Below the pieces are notes generated by a model. That model searched no databases. It saw nothing but the letters and a program-made list of their open reading frames with translations, and had not been told where the DNA came from. DNA of 64,000 bases from Phycisphaerales bacterium (lineage in GTDB: Bacteria; Planctomycetota; Phycisphaerae; Phycisphaerales; SM1A02), in NCBI GenBank assembly GCA_030749435.1, contig JASMKH010000006.1, positions 1 to 64,000 on the forward strand, read 5' to 3'. Position 1 is the first letter of the stretch. Each line of letters starts with the position of its first letter. The position numbers and the translations under genes were made by a program. Positions 27,115-35,443 of this stretch are shown here, piece after piece.

Positions 27115-28506
27115 GTGCCCTCCACCTCACTCACTCACGACCTGGCAAGCCACGTAGCGAAGCGCATCGGCTCAACCCCGTACCGCATGTGGTTTGAGCA
27201 GGCCTCCATGACCATGCAGGACGGCGTGCTCACCGTTCAGGCACCGTCGCGATTCGAGGCAGAGTGGATTGAGCGTCGCTTTCTCGGCGACCTCTGCTCC
27301 GTTGCCAGAGCGGTGGGTGGTCACGAGGCCACCATCTCGTTCGACGCCGATTCCATCGAGCCGCCGAGCACTGCAGCGGCGAGCGGCTCGCCGAACCCCA
27401 ACACATGCCCGGACGCTGGAGGCGAGCACCGCGAAGGGCGGCCGAGGCGGCGTCTTCTGGACTTGAAGGACTTCGTTGTCGGCCCGAGTAATCAACTTGC
27501 CTATACAGCCTCCCGCAACCTGATCGATGACCCCAACGGGCATCACTTCTCGCCGCTCTTCATCCATGGTGCGTGCGGCGTCGGCAAGACGCACTTGCTT
27601 CAGGGCATCTGCAGACGATTCCAGAACGTCCACCGTGGCGGCGCGATGCGGTACATGACCGGCGAGGCGTTCACAAATCAGTTCATTCAGGCGGTCAGGC
27701 ACAATCAGTTGGAGCGGTATCGCCGAACCATGCGGCGGCTCGACCTGCTCGCCATTGATGATGTCCACTTCATTGCGGGAAAGACCCGAACGCAGGAAGA
27801 GGTGCTGCACACGATCGACGCAATGGCGCTCTCCGGAGCGCGAATCGTGTTGGCGTCGGATGCTCACCCGTCGGTCATCCGGCGATTCAACTCCTCGCTC
27901 GCCAGCCGATGCACCAGCGGCATGCTCGTGCAGGTGGATGTACCGGATCAGTCGCTGAATCAGGCGGTCACCATGCAACTCTGCAGGGACCGCCACGTCG
28001 ATGTGGATCAGGCCACGGCCGCGCTGATCGCTGCGCAGTGCAGAGGCGGTGCTCGCGAAATCCAGGGACTCCTCGCCCGCGTCGCCGCCGTGCGGAACGT
28101 ACGAGGGAGCACCGGGCCCATGACCGGTCGAGATGTCCGAGAGGCTGCGGGGCTGGAGCAACCCACCGTTCGCCGGCCGATCACGCCGCGGGCCCTCGTA
28201 GACGCCGCGTGCCCGATGATGGGGATCACCACGGAGGAGTTGAAGGGGACCGGACGATCCCGACGGGCCGTCGCTGCCCGCGGGCTGATCGCCGTGCTCG
28301 CTCGGGATCTGACCACGGCCAGTTACCCCGAGATTGCCGCCGCACTGGGCAGGCGGACCCACTCCTCGGTCCACGCTGGCGTTCGCCGAATGCGGTCGAG
28401 ACTCGAACACGGTGAGGACGCGATGATCGATGGCACCCGCGTACCACTCAGTGTGCTGCGTGACCAGATCCAGGCCGCCGCGATGTCTCAGCCGAGGCCT
28501 GCGTGA
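27115..28506 (+). CDS. dnaA: Chromosomal replication initiator DnaA (divergent DNA-binding loop)
   Basis: 463 residues from GTG 27115. Domain I includes RIGSTPYRMWFEQASM. A short variable domain II follows. The AAA+ domain III has Walker A GACGVGKTHLLQGI (about 152), Walker B LLAIDDVHFI (about 212) and LASRCTSGML (arginine-finger region). Domain IV ends with RRAVAARGLIAVLARDLT and EIAAALGRRTHSSVHAGVRRM. The DnaA-box signature DHTTV reads THSSV: the His is kept, but the preceding Asp is Thr and both Thr are Ser. dnaN and recF are not adjacent. It is probably the replication initiator; a DnaA paralogue is the alternative. Confidence 0.88.
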   Translation: MPSTSLTHDLASHVAKRIGSTPYRMWFEQASMTMQDGVLTVQAPSRFEAEWIERRFLGDLCSVARAVGGHEATISFDADSIEPPSTAAASGSPNPNTCPDAGGEHREGRPRRRLLDLKDFVVGPSNQLAYTASRNLIDDPNGHHFSPLFIHGACGVGKTHLLQGICRRFQNVHRGGAMRYMTGEAFTNQFIQAVRHNQLERYRRTMRRLDLLAIDDVHFIAGKTRTQEEVLHTIDAMALSGARIVLASDAHPSVIRRFNSSLASRCTSGMLVQVDVPDQSLNQAVTMQLCRDRHVDVDQATAALIAAQCRGGAREIQGLLARVAAVRNVRGSTGPMTGRDVREAAGLEQPTVRRPITPRALVDAACPMMGITTEELKGTGRSRRAVAARGLIAVLARDLTTASYPEIAAALGRRTHSSVHAGVRRMRSRLEHGEDAMIDGTRVPLSVLRDQIQAAAMSQPRPA

Positions 28507-28601
28507 TCACGGCCTCGGCGATCCACCGGGGCGCACTGACAGGGAGCGACTTTCATTGAACCGGAGGTGGGTTTCACCGGGGGCGGTGGTAGACTGGCGG
28601 C

Positions 28602-30083
28602 ATGTGCCCTCGACGCTCCCTTCGCCTCGCCACCGCATTGGTCCTGACTGCCGGTGCGCAGGCATCGGGATGGGATGATCGGCGGGAGGACGCGGTCCAC
28701 AGGGAACTCGATCGCGCGGTCACACCTCAACCAGGCAATGAGCACCTCCTTCGCCTTTCGGCGCTTCGCGCGTTGCATGACGAGCGGCTTGTCCCGCTGT
28801 TGGTATCGCTCACAGAAGACGACGACCCGGCCATTCAGGTACATGCCCTTCTTGGCCTGGCCGAGTTGGCCCCGGATGGTCATCTCGAACCTGCCACGTT
28901 GCTTCAGGCGGATCCGATCGCGTTGGAGTCTGCGTTGGCAGTGGGACTTGAGACCGATCGACTCGGCACCGAGGACATGCAGCGACTGCTCGAAGATTCC
29001 TCGATTCGGGCCGACTCAAGGTTGTGGCTTCTCGGCGCGCTGCTCGAGGCCGGTGCCGAGGTGGCCCCCGCCACCGTCACCGCTGTAGACACTTCAGACA
29101 ACCCGCTTGCTGCGGCCCGGCAATCGGCCCAACTGGCACATCTCGGGCACGCCGAGTCGCTGCGCGCCGACACCGAACGCCTCCTTCAAGGCACCCCGAG
29201 CAATGAGCAACTGGACGCCGCGCTGGAAGCCATGGATCAGACCCGACGACTTCCGAGTGAGGCTGGATTCGACCTCGCCAGAGCGTGCCTTCGTTCCTCA
29301 AGCCCGGACGGCGTGAGACGGTACGCCCTTCTGACACTGCTCGAACAACGCGCCAGCGGCGCGGTGGACCTGTTCTGCGAAGAAGTCGCCGCAACCACCC
29401 GCCGGCGGCACCTGGTGGACCTCTCGCTCCTGCTGTTGATGACGAACACAGCGACGCCGGAGGCGTGCAGGGCCCGACTTGAGAACGATGAACTGCTCGC
29501 AGCGCTCTCTCGCGCAGCAATCGCTCTGGCGGCGGACCCCACGACCGCCCTGCCGTCGCTTCAGGGCCTGATCGAGAGCGGTCACCGACGCACCATTGCC
29601 TGGGTACTGGCGCAGTCTGAGCAGTGGGAGGATCGCATCGCGGTGCCCCTGCTCGAACGCATTCTCGATCGGTCGGTGCAGGCTGGCCTTCGCGCCCCGA
29701 CCGCATCACACGGCGTTCGCAGCGCCTCCTTGCTCCTGGAGCGGGCTCCCGACGCCTTCCGGACGCGGCTCATCCAAGCGGAGGATGACGGCATCGAGCA
29801 GCAGGTGCTGCTGCTGGCCCTGCTCCAACGGCCCGCGCCATCGCTTGCGGAAGCAGTGGCCTCAATTCGCCGAATCGGCGTCGGACCCGCCGACGTGCTC
29901 GCCCTGCTCGTCCACGCTCGAGATCAGGAGGTCATCGCGGCTGCCGATGTCGCCAACCTGAAACTCGTGGCTGCAAGCAGCACGGCCTCCGAAGCCGTCC
30001 GAACCCAAGCGGCATGGCTCGCCGTTCGCCACTCTGGAATCGTCGACGACGTCGTCGCCTCGCTCGTGAAGCTGGCTCGATGA
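28602..30083 (+). CDS. Exported alpha-helical repeat (HEAT-like) protein, function unknown
   Basis: 493 residues. The hydrophobic N-terminus (RLATALVLTAGAQAS) looks like a short signal peptide. The rest is almost wholly helical, with repeating units of ~30-35 residues such as LRLSALRALHDERLVPLLVSLTEDDDPAIQVHALLGLAEL (about 49-88) and ESALAVGLETDRL, as in HEAT/ARM solenoids. No catalytic motif. Such solenoids usually bind other proteins; the ligand is unknown. Spaced 25 nt from the downstream DegT-fold gene, so the two are likely cotranscribed. Confidence 0.6.
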   Translation: MCPRRSLRLATALVLTAGAQASGWDDRREDAVHRELDRAVTPQPGNEHLLRLSALRALHDERLVPLLVSLTEDDDPAIQVHALLGLAELAPDGHLEPATLLQADPIALESALAVGLETDRLGTEDMQRLLEDSSIRADSRLWLLGALLEAGAEVAPATVTAVDTSDNPLAAARQSAQLAHLGHAESLRADTERLLQGTPSNEQLDAALEAMDQTRRLPSEAGFDLARACLRSSSPDGVRRYALLTLLEQRASGAVDLFCEEVAATTRRRHLVDLSLLLLMTNTATPEACRARLENDELLAALSRAAIALAADPTTALPSLQGLIESGHRRTIAWVLAQSEQWEDRIAVPLLERILDRSVQAGLRAPTASHGVRSASLLLERAPDAFRTRLIQAEDDGIEQQVLLLALLQRPAPSLAEAVASIRRIGVGPADVLALLVHARDQEVIAAADVANLKLVAASSTASEAVRTQAAWLAVRHSGIVDDVVASLVKLAR

Positions 30084-30107
30084 GCCCCCCACGACGGAGA
30101 CGTACCG

Positions 30108-31208
30108 GTGCCCGCTGACATTCCGCTGAGTAATCCCCTGACGACTCCGGATGATCGCCGCATGGTCGACGAGCTCCTCAGATCGACCGGACTGAGTGGG
30201 ACCGCCCACCGCGATGCGTTGGAGTCGGCGCTCGCTCAGGCAACTGCGAGATACCACGCCGTGTCGCTTGCCTCGTCGGAGCAGGCACTTTCCCTCCTGC
30301 TTCACGCCGTTGGCGTCACGCAGGATCGGGAGGTCGTCGTTCCTGCACTCGGAGATACAGCCATCCTTCGAGCGATTCGCCGGGTCGGCGGCATTCCGAA
30401 GTTCGCCGACTGCGACCCCGGAACACTTGTACCGACGGCAGCATCGGTCGAGCAGTGCATCACCGACGAGACGGCCGCCGTGGCGGCCTCCCATGGTGAC
30501 GGCTGGGGAACAGGCCTTCCCGCCGTTGCGGCAATCTGCGCCCGCAATGAGGTCCCACTGGTGGAATTGGTCGGTACCCGGGTTGGAAGCAGTTGCGGCG
30601 CGGCGCCTGCCGGTTCGCTCGGACGCGCCGCGTACATCGATCTGTCGCAGCGAGGCATCATCTCGACCGGAGAGGGCGGAGCCATCGTGACCGATGATGA
30701 ACATCTCGCCGCCGCGTGCCGCCCTGCCCCCTACCACAGCTCCCTCTGCCCGTTTCGGGCCGATGCGCTCTCGGAACTCAATGCGGCCGTCGGGCTCGCG
30801 CAGCTTCGAAGGCTCTCGACCACCATCGAAGTCTGCACGGACGCCGCCGAGACCTACACCATCGCGCTCTCTCGCATGCCGGAACTCCTGCTCCCTGCGA
30901 CGACGCCCGACGCGGTGTCGTGCTGGTCTCGATATGTGATCCGCCTGGACGAGACGTTTTCAGCCGACGACCGCGACGAAATCATCAGAGGCATGGAGCG
31001 ACACGAGATACAGGCCGCCGCCGGGCTCTCGCACCTGCCGGCTGAGTGGGATTCCTCACTTGCGTCCACCTGCCCCGTCGCAGCTGCGACTGCTTCCCGC
31101 ACCATCGCGCTTCCGATTCACCCCGCGTTGACGCGGAGGGATGTCGAACTGATCTGTCAGACGCTGCAACTCATGGTGCAGCGGGCGACCCTCCGCCGAT
31201 CCGCCTGA
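30108..31208 (+). CDS. DegT/DnrJ/EryC1-fold protein lacking the PLP lysine
   Basis: 366 residues from a GTG start. The fold is that of sugar aminotransferases: LASSEQALSLLLHAVGV (cofactor phosphate turn), VVVPALGDTAILRAIRRVGGIPKFADCDPGTL, and STGEGGAIVTDDEHLA (about 186-200), a hallmark of the family. However, the segment that should hold the Schiff-base Lys (SFHxxKxxTTGEGG) reads IDLSQRGIISTGEGG with no Lys. The Asp that binds the PLP pyridine (EDAAQ) reads ELVGT (about 153). Normal aminotransferase chemistry is therefore unlikely. It may be a sugar or PLP-binding sensor, or use another chemistry as ColD does with a His. Confidence 0.75.
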   Translation: MPADIPLSNPLTTPDDRRMVDELLRSTGLSGTAHRDALESALAQATARYHAVSLASSEQALSLLLHAVGVTQDREVVVPALGDTAILRAIRRVGGIPKFADCDPGTLVPTAASVEQCITDETAAVAASHGDGWGTGLPAVAAICARNEVPLVELVGTRVGSSCGAAPAGSLGRAAYIDLSQRGIISTGEGGAIVTDDEHLAAACRPAPYHSSLCPFRADALSELNAAVGLAQLRRLSTTIEVCTDAAETYTIALSRMPELLLPATTPDAVSCWSRYVIRLDETFSADDRDEIIRGMERHEIQAAAGLSHLPAEWDSSLASTCPVAAATASRTIALPIHPALTRRDVELICQTLQLMVQRATLRRSA

Positions 31209-31229
31209 TTCCCACGCTGGCCTCCGAGG

Positions 31230-32564
31230 TCAGAGCGTTTCGGGCACGATGGCCGCATCCTTCCACCGCCTCAGTTTCAATCCCAGAGTCCGCACGCCGA
31301 TGCCCAATGCTGCGGCGCTTCGTCGACGGTGCCCCTTGTGATGTCGGAGCGTCGCCAGAATGGCAGTTCGCTCCAGATCAGCCAGCGTCCGCCCACCGTC
31401 GCAGATCATTCCCCGCCGGCCTTCGCCGCCGGAGGATGCCTCCACCCAGCCCGCCAGCGTTGAGGGATCAAGTGACCGCGTCGTGGCGTGCAGCACCAAC
31501 CGTTCGCACACCAGTTCCAGTTCTCGATCATGCCCCGGCCACTTCGCGGCGACCAACACGCTCAAGAGGTCCTGATCGAGTTCCGGCCGTGGACGCCCAA
31601 GCCTGGCGGCAGACTGGGTGATGTGATGGCAGATGAGATCCGGAAGGTCCTCGGCGCGGTCCTGGAGGGAAGGCATCCGCACAATGTGCCCGGACACCCG
31701 GTCCATCAGGGTCCTGCGCAGCGTGCCTTCCACAAGTGCCTGCAAAGGTGCCTGCCGCAGCGTAATGACCACGCGGGTCTGCCCCACGCGCGGCACGTCA
31801 CTTCCCACCGCGGCCCAGTGACCGTCACGGAGCAATTCAACGAGCCGCAACTGCACCTGCTCGCTTGCGTTGTCGATGCCGTCAAGCAGCAGCGTTCCAC
31901 CTGCGGCCAGGCCGATGGCCGACGGCCCCGGCTCAGACGCTCCAGGGAAGGCCCCAGCCGCATGCCCGAAGATCCTCATGAGCAGCTGAGATGCTGTGCC
32001 GCCGCGACAGTCGATCGGAACGAAGGGGCCCTCACGCCGGATGCTGGAGTCATGCAGCCACCGGGCGGCCGCGTCCAGCGGAGTTCCGCAAGGCCCGTGG
32101 ATCAGCGTCGGCACGTCGTGCTCGGCCACCTGTCGAAGCCGACTTCGAAAGCCCGACATGGCCTCCCCACCGCCGACCAACTCATCCTGAGCCCGACACG
32201 CAGCCTCTCCGGCTGGCGCCCCGCCCAACTGGCGGACACTCGTCTCGATGGCGGCTCGATGCCGCTGCCGCCCCCAAGCAACAAGTTGATCCAACAACGT
32301 CGGCCCCGCCTCCGATCCGCCAGTCGAACCGAGGTCGTCCATGGAGATCACGGTCGTGGTGGGGCAGACATCCCGTACGCGGCCGCTCAAGGACTCGAGC
32401 GTCGCATCCGGCTGCGGCATCAGGACCACCACGGCAAACCGACCGCTGGCCACGGCGTCCAGCGCCGCTGAGACCGAGGACACCGCCTGGATGCCTGCGG
32501 GCAACTCAAACTCAGGATCACCGATACACAGGGCCCCCCGCGCCAAGGGCAGTTGTTCCGTCAT
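31230..32564 (-). CDS. Degenerate NtrC-type (sigma-54 activator-like) regulator
   Basis: 444 residues. N-terminal ~110 residues: vestigial receiver-like region. The middle AAA+ domain follows the bEBP plan, but Walker A is GPCGTPLD (157-164; canonical GESGTGKE), the sigma-54 contact loop is GAFPGA (204-209; canonical GAFTGA), and Walker B is GGTLLLDGI (222-230; DE is DG). Arginine-finger-region Arg residues and the WPGHDRELEL sensor region remain. The C-terminus is a Fis-type HTH (about 405-440: RRRSAAALGIGVRTLGLKLRRW). Start ATG 32564 with GGAG 6 nt upstream. It likely binds DNA without ATP-driven sigma-54 remodelling. Converges on the DegT-fold gene with a 21-nt gap. Confidence 0.75.
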   Translation of the reverse strand: MTEQLPLARGALCIGDPEFELPAGIQAVSSVSAALDAVASGRFAVVVLMPQPDATLESLSGRVRDVCPTTTVISMDDLGSTGGSEAGPTLLDQLVAWGRQRHRAAIETSVRQLGGAPAGEAACRAQDELVGGGEAMSGFRSRLRQVAEHDVPTLIHGPCGTPLDAAARWLHDSSIRREGPFVPIDCRGGTASQLLMRIFGHAAGAFPGASEPGPSAIGLAAGGTLLLDGIDNASEQVQLRLVELLRDGHWAAVGSDVPRVGQTRVVITLRQAPLQALVEGTLRRTLMDRVSGHIVRMPSLQDRAEDLPDLICHHITQSAARLGRPRPELDQDLLSVLVAAKWPGHDRELELVCERLVLHATTRSLDPSTLAGWVEASSGGEGRRGMICDGGRTLADLERTAILATLRHHKGHRRRSAAALGIGVRTLGLKLRRWKDAAIVPETL

Positions 32565-32632
32565 GGATCACTCCACCGCCGGCGAGTCCATTCACCAACG
32601 TCAGTGTCATATCGGACGTCCGCGGCCCTCGA

Positions 32633-34051
32633 TCAGACTTTTTTGGGCCCTCCGCCGCACTGCACCACCAGGGTTCCGGTGGCTGCATCGCCGGGCCCCT
32701 GCCCAAGCGGACCGAGCACCACGATGATGGCCAGCGGGGGCACCAGAATGGTGACCCCCTTCAAGAGGTTTCTGGCAGCAGTTCGCCACCAGACAATGCC
32801 GTCTCCGCGGAGCCGAGCGACGCGGAGCCCCATGATCCGCTTCCCGGGCGTGCGGTTCGTGGGCACCTCCCAGATGATCCCCCACGCCACGGTTGTCGCA
32901 GCGGCGACCAGCAGCACCGGAATGGTCGCGGGAATGGGTCCCGTAAGCACCGCCGAAGCCAGATCGAGCGGAGATGCGCCCAGGACGATCGGGATGGCCA
33001 CGACGCCCGGAACGAAGTCGATGAAAAATGCCACCACGCGGCGTGGAAGCGGGGCGACCTGGCATCCCTCCGGAAGCGAGACGACCTTGCTGCTCCGACC
33101 GAAGACGAGCATCAACACGACCACCAGGGCAATGCTGATCGAGACGGCCAGCGACCACAACCGCCCCCCGAGATTCGATCGAAGCCTCAGCGGTTCCCAC
33201 ACGCCTGCCTCCCCCGACGCCCGATCGAGCACGCGGACCATCGGAGTCTCGCCGTCCATTCTGAACATATGGAGTCCGGATTCGGACGCCAACAGGGTCG
33301 CGTCATCACCGACATCGTCGAACGACGCCCAGGGCACGACCGCCCCGTCCTGTACCCACGCAAGCATTCGCGTCCCGTCGTCATGCTGGAGTCCAAGCAG
33401 CAGCGAACGCCCCGATCGCACGAGATCATGTGGAGTCCCCTCGATCCCGGCGAGGGCTGTTCTGGACCACTCATCCGGGCCGACGACGAATCGCCAGAGC
33501 GCCGCCTCGCCTTCATCGCTGCGGGTCAGCAGCGTCACATCGTCGGCGGTGGCCACGCCGGCAATGGGCGTGTCCTCGGTGCGGACCTCTGGCAGCGTGT
33601 GCCACGCCCCACGCCGGAGGGCGTGCACCGCCAGGACGTTGCCACCCTGCCGTCGGCTCAACAGCACCGGCCCGGCGGGGCCTCCCACCAGCAGCTCGAC
33701 CGCCCCGTCTGCCTCCAGCGGTGGGAGTCGATCGAGTCCCTGTGGGGGCGATGTTCGCCATGACTCCATCTGGGCGTCCCACCTGGCTCGAAGTGCCAGG
33801 AGCGACACAGCGGCTCCCTCCCCCTGCTCGGGAAGCACCCAGACCGAGTCCCCGTGGGCGGCTATCGCACGCGGTTCTCCGCTCAGCGCCCGCAGCGACA
33901 CATACTGCCTGCCGTCCGCTTCGGGGCCCTGAAGGCACAGCCGCATCACCGGCGGCGTACCAGCCTCCCAGCAGGTGAACCACAACCCGGTCCCCTGGGA
34001 GGCCTGCATCGAGGCAGCGGCTGCGGCAGCCAACAGCAGGCCTGCGATCAT
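32633..34051 (-). CDS. Exported repeat protein with C-terminal RDD membrane domain
   Basis: 472 residues. Signal peptide MIAGLLLAAAAAASMQAS. Residues ~25-340 are a beta-repeat region with recurring motifs (GEPRAIAAHGDSVWVL, GVATADDVTLLTRS, GRSLLLGLQ, DATLLASESGLHMF) that suggest a beta-propeller. A membrane helix follows, then an RDD domain: PRRVVAFFIDFVPGVVAIPIVLG, TNRTPGKRIMGLRVARLRG and WWRTAARNLLKGV. RDD proteins are often linked to transport, but the role is not known. Start ATG 34051 overlaps the upstream lipoprotein stop as ATGA. Confidence 0.7.
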   Translation of the reverse strand: MIAGLLLAAAAAASMQASQGTGLWFTCWEAGTPPVMRLCLQGPEADGRQYVSLRALSGEPRAIAAHGDSVWVLPEQGEGAAVSLLALRARWDAQMESWRTSPPQGLDRLPPLEADGAVELLVGGPAGPVLLSRRQGGNVLAVHALRRGAWHTLPEVRTEDTPIAGVATADDVTLLTRSDEGEAALWRFVVGPDEWSRTALAGIEGTPHDLVRSGRSLLLGLQHDDGTRMLAWVQDGAVVPWASFDDVGDDATLLASESGLHMFRMDGETPMVRVLDRASGEAGVWEPLRLRSNLGGRLWSLAVSISIALVVVLMLVFGRSSKVVSLPEGCQVAPLPRRVVAFFIDFVPGVVAIPIVLGASPLDLASAVLTGPIPATIPVLLVAAATTVAWGIIWEVPTNRTPGKRIMGLRVARLRGDGIVWWRTAARNLLKGVTILVPPLAIIVVLGPLGQGPGDAATGTLVVQCGGGPKKV

Positions 34052-34854
34052 TCGACAACATCCGGTCTGAGATGCGCCCGCACGCGATCCAGATCGAACC
34101 AGATATCGGCGACAGGGCGAATCGCCTCTTCTGAAAACGCCCTCGCCGTCGAAGTGCTGACCTTGATCAGCGCTTCCGGAACGTGAAGATCGACGACCGA
34201 TGCCAGCGGCCGCGCTTGGGGCGCATCCTGGACGCGAATCGCGCCGGTGGTCCATCGGTGCTCGCTGGTGAATCGACCTGTGTCACCCAGATCCACGACG
34301 ACCTGTTCGACTCGAAGATCGGACGCCCGCAGCGTCGCCACCAGGGTGCCGCCGATCACATCGGCCGTGACTTTCAGGGAGGTCCCGCTGCGCTCGACGG
34401 ACGCTGCATCCGGCCAGGGATCCAGCGCCAGGAGCATGCGAAACAGGGAGGGGCTGATCATCAGGCCACCATCGTCGATCGATGGTGGCCTGACTCGGAG
34501 CACGGATGGCTCGGAGATCATGTCGAACTCCCAGTACCGATCGGGCGTCATCCCCACCCAGAACTTGACGTCACCAAACTTGGTGATTCGAAGCGAGGCG
34601 TGCTCGTGTCCATCCAGCAGGACCTCCATGTCGCCCTGCTCCTTTCGAGCAGTGCGGTGGCCCTGGGCACCTTCCTCCCACTCCAGTTGAATCTGCCCCT
34701 TGAGCCGAAGCCACTGCAACCCCTCACACCGGATGGCCCATCGCTCAAGCACCGCCGGCGCGCCGCCGTCAATGACGCTCGACCCTGACGAGCGGTCCGG
34801 TCCCGCCACACATCCGGTGAACACTCCCACCACCAGGAGCAGCCACCACCGCAT
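34048..34854 (-). CDS. Lipoprotein, possible LolA/LppX-like fold
   Basis: 268 residues. Lipoprotein signal MRWWLLLVVGVFTGC with Cys15 as the lipidation site. The mature protein is mostly beta (LKGQIQLEWEE, MEVLLDGHEHASLRITKFGDVKFWVGMTPDRYWEFDM), as in LolA/LppX-type lipid-binding half-barrels, but this is a fold guess. Sits between the small cytoplasmic protein (TAGcATG spacing) and the RDD protein (ATGA overlap). The trio is divergent from cdaA. Confidence 0.55.
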   Translation of the reverse strand: MRWWLLLVVGVFTGCVAGPDRSSGSSVIDGGAPAVLERWAIRCEGLQWLRLKGQIQLEWEEGAQGHRTARKEQGDMEVLLDGHEHASLRITKFGDVKFWVGMTPDRYWEFDMISEPSVLRVRPPSIDDGGLMISPSLFRMLLALDPWPDAASVERSGTSLKVTADVIGGTLVATLRASDLRVEQVVVDLGDTGRFTSEHRWTTGAIRVQDAPQARPLASVVDLHVPEALIKVSTSTARAFSEEAIRPVADIWFDLDRVRAHLRPDVVE

Positions 34855-34855
34855 G

Positions 34856-35371
34856 CTACAGCTCCCCTTGAAGCACTTCGCCCAACTGCTCATGCAGGTC
34901 GACGATGTCCTCATCACCCAATTCAGGATCGCACACCACCCACGTCTGCCCCGAGTCACCCCGGCGGCTCAGGTGCCACCGAACGCCGTCCGGCGAGGCT
35001 TCCCGCCGCTCGAACTTCACCAGCCGCTTGCGGAGCAGCACCAGCGTGATCACGAACCGGAAAGCGACCTTCTTCGGATCCTCGGCATCCGCCAACCGGT
35101 CCAGCAGATCCAACAGCACTTCGTCATCAACGAAGAGCCGCTTGGCCGCCTTCGGCTCGGGCACCGTCGTTCGCCAGAAGCTGAAGAGCCCTTCCGGCCG
35201 GGCCCCCCTGTCCCAGGCCTCGACCGAGTAGTCCAGCCGCCGGAATCCTTCCTCCGCGGGTCCGTCGCACAGTGCAGCGACGCACGCCGACCCCGCCTCA
35301 AGCACCTCGCCGGTTGCCTCGCAGCGGCCGGTCGACCGTGCTACCTGATATGTGCCATCTGCGCCAGCCAT
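34856..35371 (-). CDS. Small cytoplasmic protein of unknown function
   Basis: 171 residues, start ATG 35371. It opens with an RCEATGEVLEAGSACVAALC stretch of three cysteines that resembles part of a metal-binding ribbon, then WDRGARPEGLFSFWRTTVPEPKAAKRLFVDDEVLLDLLDRL and a helical centre. It ends with WVVCDPELGDEDIVDLHEQLGEVLQGEL. No membrane segment or enzyme motif. First gene of the trio with the lipoprotein and the RDD protein. I do not recognise the family. Confidence 0.6.
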   Translation of the reverse strand: MAGADGTYQVARSTGRCEATGEVLEAGSACVAALCDGPAEEGFRRLDYSVEAWDRGARPEGLFSFWRTTVPEPKAAKRLFVDDEVLLDLLDRLADAEDPKKVAFRFVITLVLLRKRLVKFERREASPDGVRWHLSRRGDSGQTWVVCDPELGDEDIVDLHEQLGEVLQGEL

Positions 35372-35406
35372 GAATGTCCGCTTCCCAATGGGAGAAAGAT
35401 GAGCGA

Positions 35407-35414
35407 AGTATACT
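35407..35414. promoter_or_regulatory. Palindromic -10-like element shared by divergent genes
   Basis: AGTATACT reads the same on both strands, so each strand carries a TATACT -10 match in the 72-nt gap between the 35371 start and cdaA. Clear -35 boxes are not visible on either side. Confidence 0.3.
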
Positions 35415-35443
35415 CGGCACCACCATCCACTTGAATCCCAAGG

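Noticed and set aside
28556..28595. TTGAAC and TAGACT as a promoter of the helical-repeat gene
   Set aside because: Spacer is 28 nt, too long for sigma-70.
31991..33763. 590-codon plus-strand frame
   Set aside because: Antisense to the degenerate NtrC-type and RDD genes; Arg/Pro/Ser-rich with no domain, a GC-rich shadow.
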